Source of the DNA: Clostridium sp. Marseille-P2415
GTDB lineage: Bacteria > Bacillota > Clostridia > Lachnospirales > Lachnospiraceae
Direction of reading: 5' to 3'
Assembly: GCF_900155545.1 (NCBI RefSeq)
Contig: NZ_LT732525.1
Coordinates: 443,424-507,423 of the forward strand
Length of the DNA: 64,000 nt
A program made the position numbers and the translations under genes. Of this stretch, positions 8,478-16,567 are shown in pieces (position 1 is the first letter of the stretch; every line of letters starts with the position of its first letter). A model generated the notes under the pieces. That model was not told the DNA's origin and searched no databases. It saw nothing but the letters and a program-made list of their open reading frames with translations.

Positions 8478-10594
8478 TATTGTTTGTTTGGAATATAGGC
8501 ATCCAATACGGCTTTGTCTTTTTTTACCACATATCCGCTCCCTCCCAAATTCTTCACATCCTCTACCATGCTGACGAGAAGAATGGGAGTCTCCAGCTTT
8601 GGATCCGTCGTAAAGACAGCGAACCAGCCGAGCTCCGTACCGCTTGTATCTCCTTTCGAGGCCTTGATCTCAGCCGTTCCCGTCTTGCCTGCAAGCTCAA
8701 TATCATTTCTGTTTGCCCCACGTCCGGTTCCGTGTTCTGAGCTGATCACTTTGCAAAGGGCAGTCCTGATCCGCTCCGTGATTTCCGGGGAAAATGCGTC
8801 CGGCAGCCAGACTTCCGGCTTTGGTTCCGGCTTGTATTGCAGATACGGTTTCATGACATTTCCATCATTGTTAAACATGGTATAAAGCGATGCCAAGTGT
8901 ATGGGATTTACCAGCATCTGGCCCTGGCCGTATCCGCTGTCAGCCAGCTGCACCTCGGTTTCGATCCGTTCTGTGTTGGAATACTGGGACTTAGCCACGG
9001 ATATGTCAAAAGGAATATCCTGATTAAAGCCCAGTTTGTCCAGACCGGCCATGAAATCGTCAGAACCGATTTTTAAGGCAGCCTTTGCAAAATAAATGTT
9101 ATCCGAATAAATAAACGCGTTCTCCAGTATGACAGGGCTGTAATCATGAAGGGTGGTAACATAGTAATTTCCCCAGCTTTCATCCTTTCTCCAGCTTAAC
9201 CCTTCATTTCCATAATCCTCATTGGGATCAATGGCTCCGGTGGAGAGTCCGATCGCCCCGGTTATGGGCTTAAAAGAAGATCCCGGGGCAAATCTCTGAC
9301 GGAACCGGTTGAACATGGGCTTTCTCTCGTCATCATTTAAAGACGCCCATTTTTCTTCCGACATCCCAAGAATAAAATCATTGTCGTCGTAAGACGGCGT
9401 GCTGACAAGGGCCAGCACCTCGCCGGTATAAGGATTCATGGCGACCGTACAGCTCTTATCATCTTTAAATGTTTGATAGATCTCGGTCTGAAGGGTGCTG
9501 TCAATGGTCAGAGTGATATCCGTTCCGTCTACCCGTGACTTTGCAGCCAGCGTTTTCTTGACCGTTCCATTGGAATCAACAATGGTGATCGTCCGCCCAT
9601 TGGTTCCTTTCAGCTCTTTCTCAAACAATGATTCCATCCCGCTTCTTCCGATGACGCTGTCTGAAAGATAATCTTCTCCCGGATGCTTTTCCAGATCCTC
9701 TGCCGTCACATTCTGGACATATCCAACCAGATGGGCCCCGCTTTCCCCCATGGGGTAACCGCGGACCTCCGTATCTGTGATCAGAACTCCGGGTATGGCC
9801 AGGAGCTCATCCTGGAGTGCTTTATTTTTAACATCCTCCTCCCGGGGCTCCTCGGAATTTAAACGAAACTCATCCACTTTTTTTATGGTCTTTAACGGTA
9901 CGAAGGAATCCTCTTTTACCCACTTGGCAGACAGCTTTTTCCCGATCCCTTCCGGGGATATCCCAAGAAGGCTCCCAAGGGTCTCCAGATCTCCGGCGGA
10001 ATCCTCACTCATTTTTCCGGGAACCAGGCCAACGGCAGAGGCCGTCCCTTTTCCTGCAAGAAGCAGTCCGTTCCGGTCAAAGATACGTCCTCTCTGCGCT
10101 TTGTCCGTTGATACCCTCACCTTGTCGGAACGCTCCAGCTCCGGAAAAATCACGCTGTCACTCCATACCATCTTATAACCGAGTTTCTTTTCCTTCTGGA
10201 ATTTCACCTGATTGTTAAAGCTTATTTCCCCTGCAGCACTTCCCAGGCTCATGCTGTAGCTGACCGTTGCTTCCCCGTCTTTTTCTTCTACCTGCCTGAT
10301 TTGGGCGGTTATACCGGAAGCTTCTATTCCCTCGAAGATATTTTTGTACCTGGTGATAAAATCCTCCTCACTGATGTTTAAATGGCTCTGCTCATTTAAC
10401 ATCCCATACATGGCCTTATAGTCCGCCCTGGAAAGGCAGTCCACGTATTCCTGGAACAACGCATCCGGCTTTTTCTTTGATAACCCGATTTTTCCCTGGA
10501 TACGGAAGAACAGGGCCGCTCCTGCCAATCCGGCGAGCAGGATAAGAAGTGTGCAAACGGTACTGAACAGAAATCTCCTTTTTCTACGTTTCAT
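8477..10594 (-). CDS. MecA-like class B penicillin-binding protein (NTF2-like N domain)
   Basis: Membrane-anchored transpeptidase of 705 residues. One N-terminal helix (about 8-30) is followed by an NTF2-like MecA_N domain (about 40-155), a PBP dimerisation domain starting near RGRIFDRNG (169), and a transpeptidase domain with catalytic S439 in SSFK, S497-D-N499 and K636-T-G638. This is the PBP2a/PBP3 layout, associated in other Firmicutes with low beta-lactam affinity; affinity here is unmeasured. It is the second gene of a two-gene operon, 12 bases after the first, with an AGGAGG site. The operon promoter bears a BlaI-type operator, so production is probably induced by beta-lactams through BlaR1. 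Confidence 0.9.
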   Translation of the reverse strand: MKRRKRRFLFSTVCTLLILLAGLAGAALFFRIQGKIGLSKKKPDALFQEYVDCLSRADYKAMYGMLNEQSHLNISEEDFITRYKNIFEGIEASGITAQIRQVEEKDGEATVSYSMSLGSAAGEISFNNQVKFQKEKKLGYKMVWSDSVIFPELERSDKVRVSTDKAQRGRIFDRNGLLLAGKGTASAVGLVPGKMSEDSAGDLETLGSLLGISPEGIGKKLSAKWVKEDSFVPLKTIKKVDEFRLNSEEPREEDVKNKALQDELLAIPGVLITDTEVRGYPMGESGAHLVGYVQNVTAEDLEKHPGEDYLSDSVIGRSGMESLFEKELKGTNGRTITIVDSNGTVKKTLAAKSRVDGTDITLTIDSTLQTEIYQTFKDDKSCTVAMNPYTGEVLALVSTPSYDDNDFILGMSEEKWASLNDDERKPMFNRFRQRFAPGSSFKPITGAIGLSTGAIDPNEDYGNEGLSWRKDESWGNYYVTTLHDYSPVILENAFIYSDNIYFAKAALKIGSDDFMAGLDKLGFNQDIPFDISVAKSQYSNTERIETEVQLADSGYGQGQMLVNPIHLASLYTMFNNDGNVMKPYLQYKPEPKPEVWLPDAFSPEITERIRTALCKVISSEHGTGRGANRNDIELAGKTGTAEIKASKGDTSGTELGWFAVFTTDPKLETPILLVSMVEDVKNLGGSGYVVKKDKAVLDAYIPNKQ

Positions 10595-10606
10595 ATAAAC
10601 CTCCTG

Positions 10607-13471
10607 TTAATCTGTCCGCAGATTATTGGATACGCTGGAAGCAGTTCCGGTAAGGATATCAGCAGGATCTTCCAGCTGAAAATAATAATTAAAAATCTTT
10701 TTTCCTATCCCGACCACATTGCCGGAGCTGTAGCCGTTGGCGACCCGTACCGCTATGGCTATCTGTGGGTCTTCAAACGGTGCATATCCTATGAAAAGTC
10801 CGTGGTTTGGCCTGTTTTTGGCTTCCTCAGCCGTTCCGGTCTTACCGGCTGCATTGATTTTTAAGTCTTTTAAGGAAGCATTGGTTTTTACCAGCTCATT
10901 CATACCCTTTGCCACGTCATTCCATATATAGTCCGGAAGTGAGACGGTGCTCTGAAGCTTTGGCGTGAAGGACTGGACTGTGTTCCCATCCGCATCTGTA
11001 ATCTTATAAAGAAGAGAAAGATCATAACTGCTCCCATGGTTGGCCAGAGTTGCGGTATACCGCGCGATCTGTGTAGTCGTATAGTTATGGGTTCCCTGTC
11101 CGATGGAAGAGGGTATGGCGAACTGATCTGTCACATGGGGTTCCGCCTCTCCGATTTCAATTCCCGTCTTTTTATCCAGATCCAGCAAACCGGCATATTC
11201 CTGAAGCTTACTTAATCCTTTCCCTTCCGAAAACGTCCCATCCGCTTCGGTTCCTAACCGGTATGTGATTTCGGACAGATAAACGTTGCAGGAATTTTTA
11301 AGGGCATCGGCACTGGAAAGAACCGGACCGTGTCCTGCCCGCTTCCAGCAGCGCAGAGCCGGCTCTACCTTATCAAATATGCCGGTACATACCACACTGG
11401 TATCCGTGCTTATGACCCCTTCGTTCAGTCCTGCGATTACCGTTACCGGCTTAAAGGTGGACCCCGGAGCCGTCAGCTGGCTGGTTGCACGGTTAAACAG
11501 GGGCAGGGATAAATCTGCCGCAAGCTTCTGATAATAGGCCGTATCCATCTGATTTGCCAGCCGGTTGTTATCATAGCCCGGATAGCTTACGCAGGCCAGC
11601 ACCTCCCCGTCCCGGGGGCTGACCACCACCGCTGACCCTGAACAGGGATTTAATGCCAGCTGGGCAGGGGTAATCTCCAGATTTTTAATTTTTCTTCGTA
11701 TGAACTGCCATGCATTCAGCTGCCCGTTTAGCAGAAGGGCATAATCCGGGTCTTCTTTTGGCAGTACCCCCTGTTCATACAGGAGTTTTTCCACATCCTC
11801 TCCGGTCAGAGAGCCTTCCTCTATCATTGCCTGAAAAATCTGTAAATCAAATTCGGGATCTTCCTTTAAATCTGCTATGATCTTCTCCTCTGCCATGCGT
11901 TCCCCATTCTCAAGTGTCACGTATTTTTCAGATGTTTCCGCCTGGCTTAAGTCGATCCAGCCATTTGCTATGCAATCGTCAAGATACTGGCGGAAGCTTT
12001 TTTCCTTCCTGTCCCAGGACCCGCTTTTTTCCGAAAGAAATTTTTCTTTCCGAACAGAATTCAGCAGATAATCGTGATAGCCTTTTAACTCACTGCTTAA
12101 GGATTCATACCCGGCACCGGAGGCATCAAAGGAATCGGACAGCTCGCGGAAAACCTGTTCTTTCTTCTGAACAAATGTTTCATAGACAGCCTTCTCCAAG
12201 TCTGTCGCATCCGTTTCCTGTAATCGCCCGGTATCGATCACATGATTCTTTAACAAGGCAAAGTACACCTCATCGGATGATATCCGGATCTGGGAGGCAT
12301 CGGCTGCTTTCGGCATGTCCGCCCTTTTGCTCTCCGTCATATTGGCAAGAAGGATACCGGCAATCTGCTGTTCCAGCATCTGATAAACTGCATTCTGTAA
12401 ATCCATATTAATGGTTAAGTAAACATCTTTCCCGGTCTGCGCTTCCCTGGTGATTTCCGGTTCCGATTTCGGGTTTCCCACTACGTCTGTGTAGAACTGT
12501 TCCATACCATCCTGGCCCCGGAGCCAGCCTTCCATGGATTTCTCGATTCCGCCCTTTCCTATGACAGACTGGTTCGTGTAAACAGAACCTTCCTGATTTC
12601 CCTTTTCCAGTTCTTCGGCAGAAATCGGCCCGGTATATCCTAATATGGAAGAAAGACTTTCTCCTCCGTAGTAAACACGGACGCTGCTTTCCTGGATATC
12701 TGCCCCCGGCAGGCTGCGTTTCTTTTCCAATACCGCCACCATGGTCTCCTCGGATACATCCGAGGCAACCAGATATGGCAGGTATTTTCGGTATGAATTC
12801 AGGGAAAGGCCGTAACGGATATTGGCAATCTGCAGGACCTCCTTTGGCGTAAGGGACTGAGGCAGTCCGTACTGCTCCTGTTCCTTTTCTGTGTAAGTTT
12901 CTCCGATCAGGAACTTTTTTTCGCCGCATAATTCTTTCATGAGTTCTTCCGCTGTTTTGGATTTTTCCGCTTCTGTCAAATCATCCACGGAGCTTTTTCC
13001 ATAGAAATCAGCTTTAAAACGGCTGAGTTTCCACCCTTCGTCGGTAAAAGCATAGTTTCCCTGTTCATCCACGGAGATGGGCAGAACCGCATTCAGCTTA
13101 TCCTCATCCCGGACCAGGCGGATCAGCTGCCAGGCAATTCCATTTAAGGATCTCTGACGTTCTTTTTTTGTCCTGTAATTCTGGGAATCCTCCAGGGTGA
13201 TATCATAGGAAAGCCGGTTTGAAGCAAGTAATTTCCCATTCCTGTCATAAATATTTCCCCGGCTTCCCGCAATTCTCCGGGTCTTCATAATGGAACTCAT
13301 AAACTCTTCCTGGTTCGTTGCCCCTTCTATGATCTGAAGACGGTATAAACGGAAAATGAGTGCCAGAAACAGGAATCCAAAAAAAATACACAGGATCGCC
13401 AGCCTTGGAATCCGTTCCAGCAATCGGAGACTTAAAAAATTCTTATCTTTTTGTAATTTATGATTGCGCAA
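10607..13471 (-). CDS. Large class B penicillin-binding protein with inserted segment
   Basis: Class B PBP of 954 residues, well above the usual 600-750. An N-terminal membrane helix (about 24-46) is followed by a PBP dimerisation region from SRGNIYDRNG (70) and a transpeptidase domain with S671-T-F-K674, S727-C-N729 and K877-T-G879. The extra length is a hydrophilic, Lys/Glu-rich segment at about 366-600, between the dimerisation and transpeptidase domains. The start is TTG at 13471, 7 bases after AAGGAG; no ATG fits as well. First gene of the BlaI-operator operon with the MecA-like PBP. Expected role: septal or lateral cross-linking under beta-lactam stress. Confidence 0.88.
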   Translation of the reverse strand: MRNHKLQKDKNFLSLRLLERIPRLAILCIFFGFLFLALIFRLYRLQIIEGATNQEEFMSSIMKTRRIAGSRGNIYDRNGKLLASNRLSYDITLEDSQNYRTKKERQRSLNGIAWQLIRLVRDEDKLNAVLPISVDEQGNYAFTDEGWKLSRFKADFYGKSSVDDLTEAEKSKTAEELMKELCGEKKFLIGETYTEKEQEQYGLPQSLTPKEVLQIANIRYGLSLNSYRKYLPYLVASDVSEETMVAVLEKKRSLPGADIQESSVRVYYGGESLSSILGYTGPISAEELEKGNQEGSVYTNQSVIGKGGIEKSMEGWLRGQDGMEQFYTDVVGNPKSEPEITREAQTGKDVYLTINMDLQNAVYQMLEQQIAGILLANMTESKRADMPKAADASQIRISSDEVYFALLKNHVIDTGRLQETDATDLEKAVYETFVQKKEQVFRELSDSFDASGAGYESLSSELKGYHDYLLNSVRKEKFLSEKSGSWDRKEKSFRQYLDDCIANGWIDLSQAETSEKYVTLENGERMAEEKIIADLKEDPEFDLQIFQAMIEEGSLTGEDVEKLLYEQGVLPKEDPDYALLLNGQLNAWQFIRRKIKNLEITPAQLALNPCSGSAVVVSPRDGEVLACVSYPGYDNNRLANQMDTAYYQKLAADLSLPLFNRATSQLTAPGSTFKPVTVIAGLNEGVISTDTSVVCTGIFDKVEPALRCWKRAGHGPVLSSADALKNSCNVYLSEITYRLGTEADGTFSEGKGLSKLQEYAGLLDLDKKTGIEIGEAEPHVTDQFAIPSSIGQGTHNYTTTQIARYTATLANHGSSYDLSLLYKITDADGNTVQSFTPKLQSTVSLPDYIWNDVAKGMNELVKTNASLKDLKINAAGKTGTAEEAKNRPNHGLFIGYAPFEDPQIAIAVRVANGYSSGNVVGIGKKIFNYYFQLEDPADILTGTASSVSNNLRTD

Positions 13472-13489
13472 AATGATTCTCCTTTAATC

Positions 13490-13536
13490 TTACATTTGTA
13501 ATATTTGATTATACACGGATTTGATTCTGCTGTAAA
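13490..13536 (-). promoter_or_regulatory. PBP operon promoter with BlaI operator
   Basis: On the minus strand TTTACA (13531-13536) and TATAAT (13508-13513) have a 17-bp spacer. The dyad TTACA-NN-TGTAA (13490-13501) begins 6 bases past the -10 box and shares TATTACA..TGTAAGA with the blaI operator. A near-identical operator in the same position in both units is good evidence for one regulon. Confidence 0.82.
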
Positions 13537-13593
13537 CTTTTTTTTGTAAAATCACAGCTGCCTGCCATGCAATGCTGCCCGTTTAGAAATAAT

Positions 13594-13643
13594 GACAGAC
13601 AAAGGGCAACGCCTTTTAACAATGGCGTCACCCTTTATCTGTC
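13594..13643. repeat. Long imperfect inverted repeat
   Basis: Two 21-base arms (13594-13614 and 13623-13643) match as inverted repeats at about 18 of 21 positions, around an 8-base loop. It lies between the PBP operon promoter and the DUF2085 gene. There is no run of T at either end, so it is a strong hairpin of unknown use, perhaps a weak terminator for the DUF2085 gene. Confidence 0.5.
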
Positions 13644-13768
13644 ACCTATTTTATATTCTTTTCTTCCGGCACTTTATTCACATTCATCTTCTTAGATTCT
13701 GATATATATTGACTCATTCCATCTTCCATTGATCCGGGACATTGTGTTGAGGTTTTGTTTCAAAGCAC

Positions 13769-14119
13769 TCACCTGAAATGATATCCATACCAATATGTAG
13801 CGATAATACTTGCCAGAAGCAGACGACAGAGACCATACCCAAAAAACAGACCGGTCAAAAATCTCCTGATATTAGTGCTTTCATATGTGGTCAATAATTG
13901 AATCCCACCGTCCAATATCATGGGAATTAAAAAAATTACGGCATATAAGATTGGTGGGTGATACATCCCATAGGTTATTCCTGAAATTAATATCCCCGCC
14001 AATTCGCCGGTACATCTGGCACAAATAGGGAATTGCTTTCCATGCAGAAAAAATGAACGTTCCGCCCTGCAATGGCAGCCAAAGACAACCGGCAGCCATC
14101 GGTAAAAAAAACCACTCAT
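13769..14119 (-). CDS. DUF2085 membrane protein
   Basis: Small membrane protein of 116 residues with the DUF2085 signature: CHCRAERSFFLHGKQFP, CARCTGELAG, then a DGGIQLL motif and a Gly-rich last helix. Three or four membrane helices are predicted by eye. The paired cysteines (C15, C17, then CARC) suggest metal or redox chemistry; function unknown for the family. It starts 21 bases after the zinc-ribbon gene and probably shares its transcript, though its ribosome site is weak. Confidence 0.75.
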   Translation of the reverse strand: MSGFFYRWLPVVFGCHCRAERSFFLHGKQFPICARCTGELAGILISGITYGMYHPPILYAVIFLIPMILDGGIQLLTTYESTNIRRFLTGLFFGYGLCRLLLASIIATYWYGYHFR

Positions 14120-14140
14120 AACAAGTACGGGCCGCTGGAT

Positions 14141-14440
14141 TTAATAGACCGAACTTCCGATTGCACCCATAATTCCCAGTCCAAATATCAATGCATAGAA
14201 AAGAACAACACAACAGACACTGACTAAGGCACCTATACCTGCAGCTTTTGCAGTTTTCGGCTTCGTATCTTTCCAAACCAGAAATAGAATTAACCCGACG
14301 AGTGGAATGCAGCAGCCTAAAAGCCCCCAGCCAATACCGCCATTATCAACCACTTGTGGAGCAGTTACCTGGGAAACACCGCAATGCGGACATATGGCTG
14401 CTTTGTCGTCAATTTCTTTTGCACAATTTTTACAATACAT
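14141..14440 (-). CDS. Zinc-ribbon membrane protein
   Basis: Protein of 99 residues opening with a zinc ribbon (MYCKNCAKEI..AICPHCGVSQ, two CxxC pairs), then two hydrophobic helices (about 33-55 and 64-90). The ATG at 14440 is preferred over one at 14476 because GGAGG lies just upstream and the ribbon then starts the protein, as is usual in this family. Such proteins are common in Clostridia and of unknown role. Probably co-transcribed with the DUF2085 gene. Confidence 0.75.
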   Translation of the reverse strand: MYCKNCAKEIDDKAAICPHCGVSQVTAPQVVDNGGIGWGLLGCCIPLVGLILFLVWKDTKPKTAKAAGIGALVSVCCVVLFYALIFGLGIMGAIGSSVY

Positions 14441-15010
14441 CTTTTGTATCCTCCAGTTATAAATAATAATTTTCAATTAGAAGTAAGTAGAATTCATTCT
14501 AATATAATGAAATATATCATATATCAAGAGATTATTCTAGAATATTTTGCAATATTACGAAAAAACGTCAAAATTACAATTATTTCTACGATTTCTGCGT
14601 CTAATTCTACAACATCCGGTATTATTATTTCAACTGTAGGTAATTTAAATTGATTCGCATCGGTCATTTGAAACATACCAACTATATATTGCAATACTAA
14701 CATTTTTAATTTCTTCGGGTAGAGAACCTTTAATTTTAATAGAGATATTGTCTTTATGGATGTCTAATCCAGGTATCAAAACTATAAAAGCATGGACTAC
14801 AATGTAAAAGTGGATATGGTATACGGTTTTCCAAAAATGATCCGCTGGGCTAATGTTACACGTATCACACAAATCAGCCTGTGCAGGGTACATTTTGAAA
14901 AATTTGGTGATGTGAAACCAGTTATTATAAAAGAAATTCATGATAAACTAAAATCCTGCGGCATAATCTAAATGTTCTCTGCATATCTTAATACTGCTTA
15001 CAAAAATACG
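14441..15010. other. Low-coding AT-rich region
   Basis: About 570 AT-rich bases with no recognisable gene. Short open frames occur on both strands (plus 14792-14971, 59 codons; minus 14941-14645, 98 codons). They overlap each other, lack ribosome sites and resemble nothing I know. Probably spacer next to the insertion-sequence scar. Confidence 0.5.
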
Positions 15011-15011
15011 T

Positions 15012-15114
15012 TTGACAACTCAATTATTTTATGTTATTATGACGTTGTAAACGTGGGAGATATCCCAGTAATTTTGTAAACGTGAAGTCGCCATTTATGG
15101 CGGCTTCTTTAGTT
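15012..15114 (+). ncRNA. Candidate small RNA with its own promoter and terminator
   Basis: TTGACA at 15012-15017 and TATTAT at 15035-15040 have a 17-bp spacer, so transcription should start near 15047. The predicted RNA of about 65 bases has two copies of TTGTAAACGTG about 30 bases apart around a small GGGA-GATA-TCCC hairpin. It ends in the hairpin GAAGTCGCC/GGCGGCTTC (15084-15107) followed by TTTAGTTT. No open frame with a ribosome site lies inside. Family not recognised. Confidence 0.45.
15084..15114 (+). terminator. Terminator of the candidate small RNA
   Basis: GAAGTCGCCAT and ATGGCGGCTTC form an almost perfect stem with a two-base loop, followed by TTTAGTTT. Confidence 0.65.
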
Positions 15115-15259
15115 TATAAATCTAAGTATTTAACGATATGGATTGCCTGAGTCGTAGTTCCAATACGCCCCAGGCAGCCAGTGACCGTAATGTGATATAA
15201 TCCCTCTTAAGTAGACAGTACAAATATAAAAAGTACTACTACTTTGGAGGAATTATTTT

Positions 15260-15412
15260 ATGTCCAAATCTCCTTATACAATTGAACAACGTGTTCGAGC
15301 TGCAATAGATTATCTTACTATAAATGGCATAACCAGAGCCAATTATTACTATCGTCTTAGGAGAGTTCGCCAGGCGCTTTTATACAAAAAACTGGCAAAT
15401 TGGGAAAGATAG
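15260..15412 (+). pseudogene. Mosaic transposase remnant (IS3 OrfA start joined to IS66-like tail)
   Basis: A 50-codon frame after TTTGGAGG. The first 19 residues (MSKSPYTIEQRVRAAIDYL) match the usual opening of IS3/IS150-type OrfA. The rest, from GITRANYYYRLRRVRQA, matches the end of the small IS66 protein TnpA. Two unrelated elements are therefore joined in frame, leaving no complete helix-turn-helix protein. The upstream sequence, ATATAATCCCTCTTAAGTAGACAGT, has the look of an IS3-type left end with its promoter. Non-functional relic. Confidence 0.65.
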
Positions 15413-15543
15413 TAAAATAGTCGGGCTGCATCAAAGCCTCAAGCTCTTGAATCCATAGGCATTATGCCGAATCAAAAAATAAGCACAATTCGCCAAAACG
15501 GACTTCTTGCGCTATAATAGGATTAACGAAAGTGAGGTCTATT

Positions 15544-15693
15544 ATGGCGGTGAAGTTTACAGAAGATCAACTGAATACATTAAATAAAACGTTCTTGATT
15601 CAGATGATTCTTAATCAGCAGGAACAGTTGGAAGCTATTGATAATAAGCTTCAGTTGGTACTGGAACAGATCCTCCTTCCAGAGCCCCATTGA
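15544..15693 (+). pseudogene. Truncated IS66 transposase (TnpC N-terminus)
   Basis: Only the first about 43 residues of an IS66 transposase remain: MAVKFTEDQLNTLNK, then a leucine-zipper-like LIQMILNQQEQLEAID-NKLQLVLEQ region. Homology stops near base 15670, where the reverse strand becomes the interior of an ABC exporter gene. The remaining roughly 450 residues and the tnpB gene are missing. Dead remnant marking a deletion or insertion. Confidence 0.7.
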
Positions 15694-15876
15694 TCACATT
15701 GGCGATCAGCAGGGCCGAAAAAGGCTGGGGACATGCTTGATCACAAAAAAGAAGGTGGAAATCAGGAACTTGTTATACTGGCCCTTGTAAAAGCCCAGAA
15801 GAACCATGACGGAATGATTCCCATACTTTTGATAACACCGGACAAAACGGTGCTCCATCTCTTCATAATTTTCCAT
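15670..15876 (-). pseudogene. 5' fragment of an ABC exporter gene, truncated and frameshifted
   Basis: Starts with ATG at 15876, ten bases after the SGNH gene stop and behind AGGGAG. The protein begins MENYEEMEHRFVRCYQKYG and continues FLISTFFFVIKHVPS, typical of the first membrane helix of an ABC-type exporter. It then hits TGA at 15706-15708. A neighbouring frame resumes with ALLIANVINGALEGGS, the expected continuation, so a single-base frameshift is likely. The fragment ends at the IS66 remnant near 15670, with nearly all of the gene lost. It was probably the last gene of the GH43 operon. Confidence 0.6.
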
Positions 15877-15886
15877 AATCCGCTCC

Positions 15887-16567
15887 CTAGGAGACATCAA
15901 GTCCCGTGTTTTCCGTCCGCTCTCCCCGGCTTTCCAGGATATCCCCATAGGGGGACCCCAGTTTTTGCAGTTCATAACAGAGAAAACCGGCCATAAGGAC
16001 TGCTCCCTCAGGCTTTAAATGGGTATTGTCCTTCGGCCACATAAAATAGGCCTTTGAGGCCAGGTCCCCTAAAGCTGCCAGATATTTTTCCGTAATCGCT
16101 GTCAGATCGATAACAGGCACGCCTGCCTTTCTTCCGGTCCGCTTAACCGCCTCCGGATAAGCGCCATGGCTTCCCGGCAGGAAGACTCCGCTGTCATCAA
16201 AAAGCCTTCTTGCAATAGGAGTTATGAGGACCGGCCAGGCTCCCCTGTCCCTTGCGGCATTGATAAACCGCATGAGGTTTTCCGGAAATGTAGTATCCGG
16301 ATCCGTGTGCCTCGCCGGATCGTCTTTCTCATCGTTGTGTCCGAACTGGATAAAGAGAAAATCTCCTTCCTTTATCTCCTTTTCGATCAGACCCAGGCGC
16401 CCCTCGTCAATAAAAGATTTTGTACTGCGCCCATTCTGGGCAAAGCTTTTCATTTCCACGGAATCCTTTAAGTATAATAACATTGCCTGGGAAATCCCGG
16501 TCTGGGGATAGGTGGATATCTTATTGAATTTCACTGTGCTGTCTCCAGCATAAAAGATTGCTGCCAT
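15887..16567 (-). CDS. SGNH esterase, rhamnogalacturonan acetylesterase-like (CE12 type)
   Basis: Cytoplasmic SGNH hydrolase of 226 residues. Block I is GDST (nucleophile Ser near residue 10), block II the NGRST region, block III QFGHND, and block V DNTHLKPEG with the Asp and His of the triad. This pattern is that of rhamnogalacturonan acetylesterases, which remove acetyl groups from pectin or related oligosaccharides. No signal peptide, so it should act on imported oligomers. Its start overlaps the ankyrin-GH43 gene by 47 bases, indicating translational coupling in the same operon. Confidence 0.82.
   Translation of the reverse strand: MAAIFYAGDSTVKFNKISTYPQTGISQAMLLYLKDSVEMKSFAQNGRSTKSFIDEGRLGLIEKEIKEGDFLFIQFGHNDEKDDPARHTDPDTTFPENLMRFINAARDRGAWPVLITPIARRLFDDSGVFLPGSHGAYPEAVKRTGRKAGVPVIDLTAITEKYLAALGDLASKAYFMWPKDNTHLKPEGAVLMAGFLCYELQKLGSPYGDILESRGERTENTGLDVS

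Noticed and set aside
8514-8885. Open frames on the plus strand inside the two PBP genes
   Set aside because: They are antisense to intact PBP domains with all catalytic motifs, lack ribosome sites and resemble no family.
14645-14941. 98-codon frame on the minus strand
   Set aside because: No ribosome site, odd composition and no recognisable motif; it overlaps another short frame on the plus strand.
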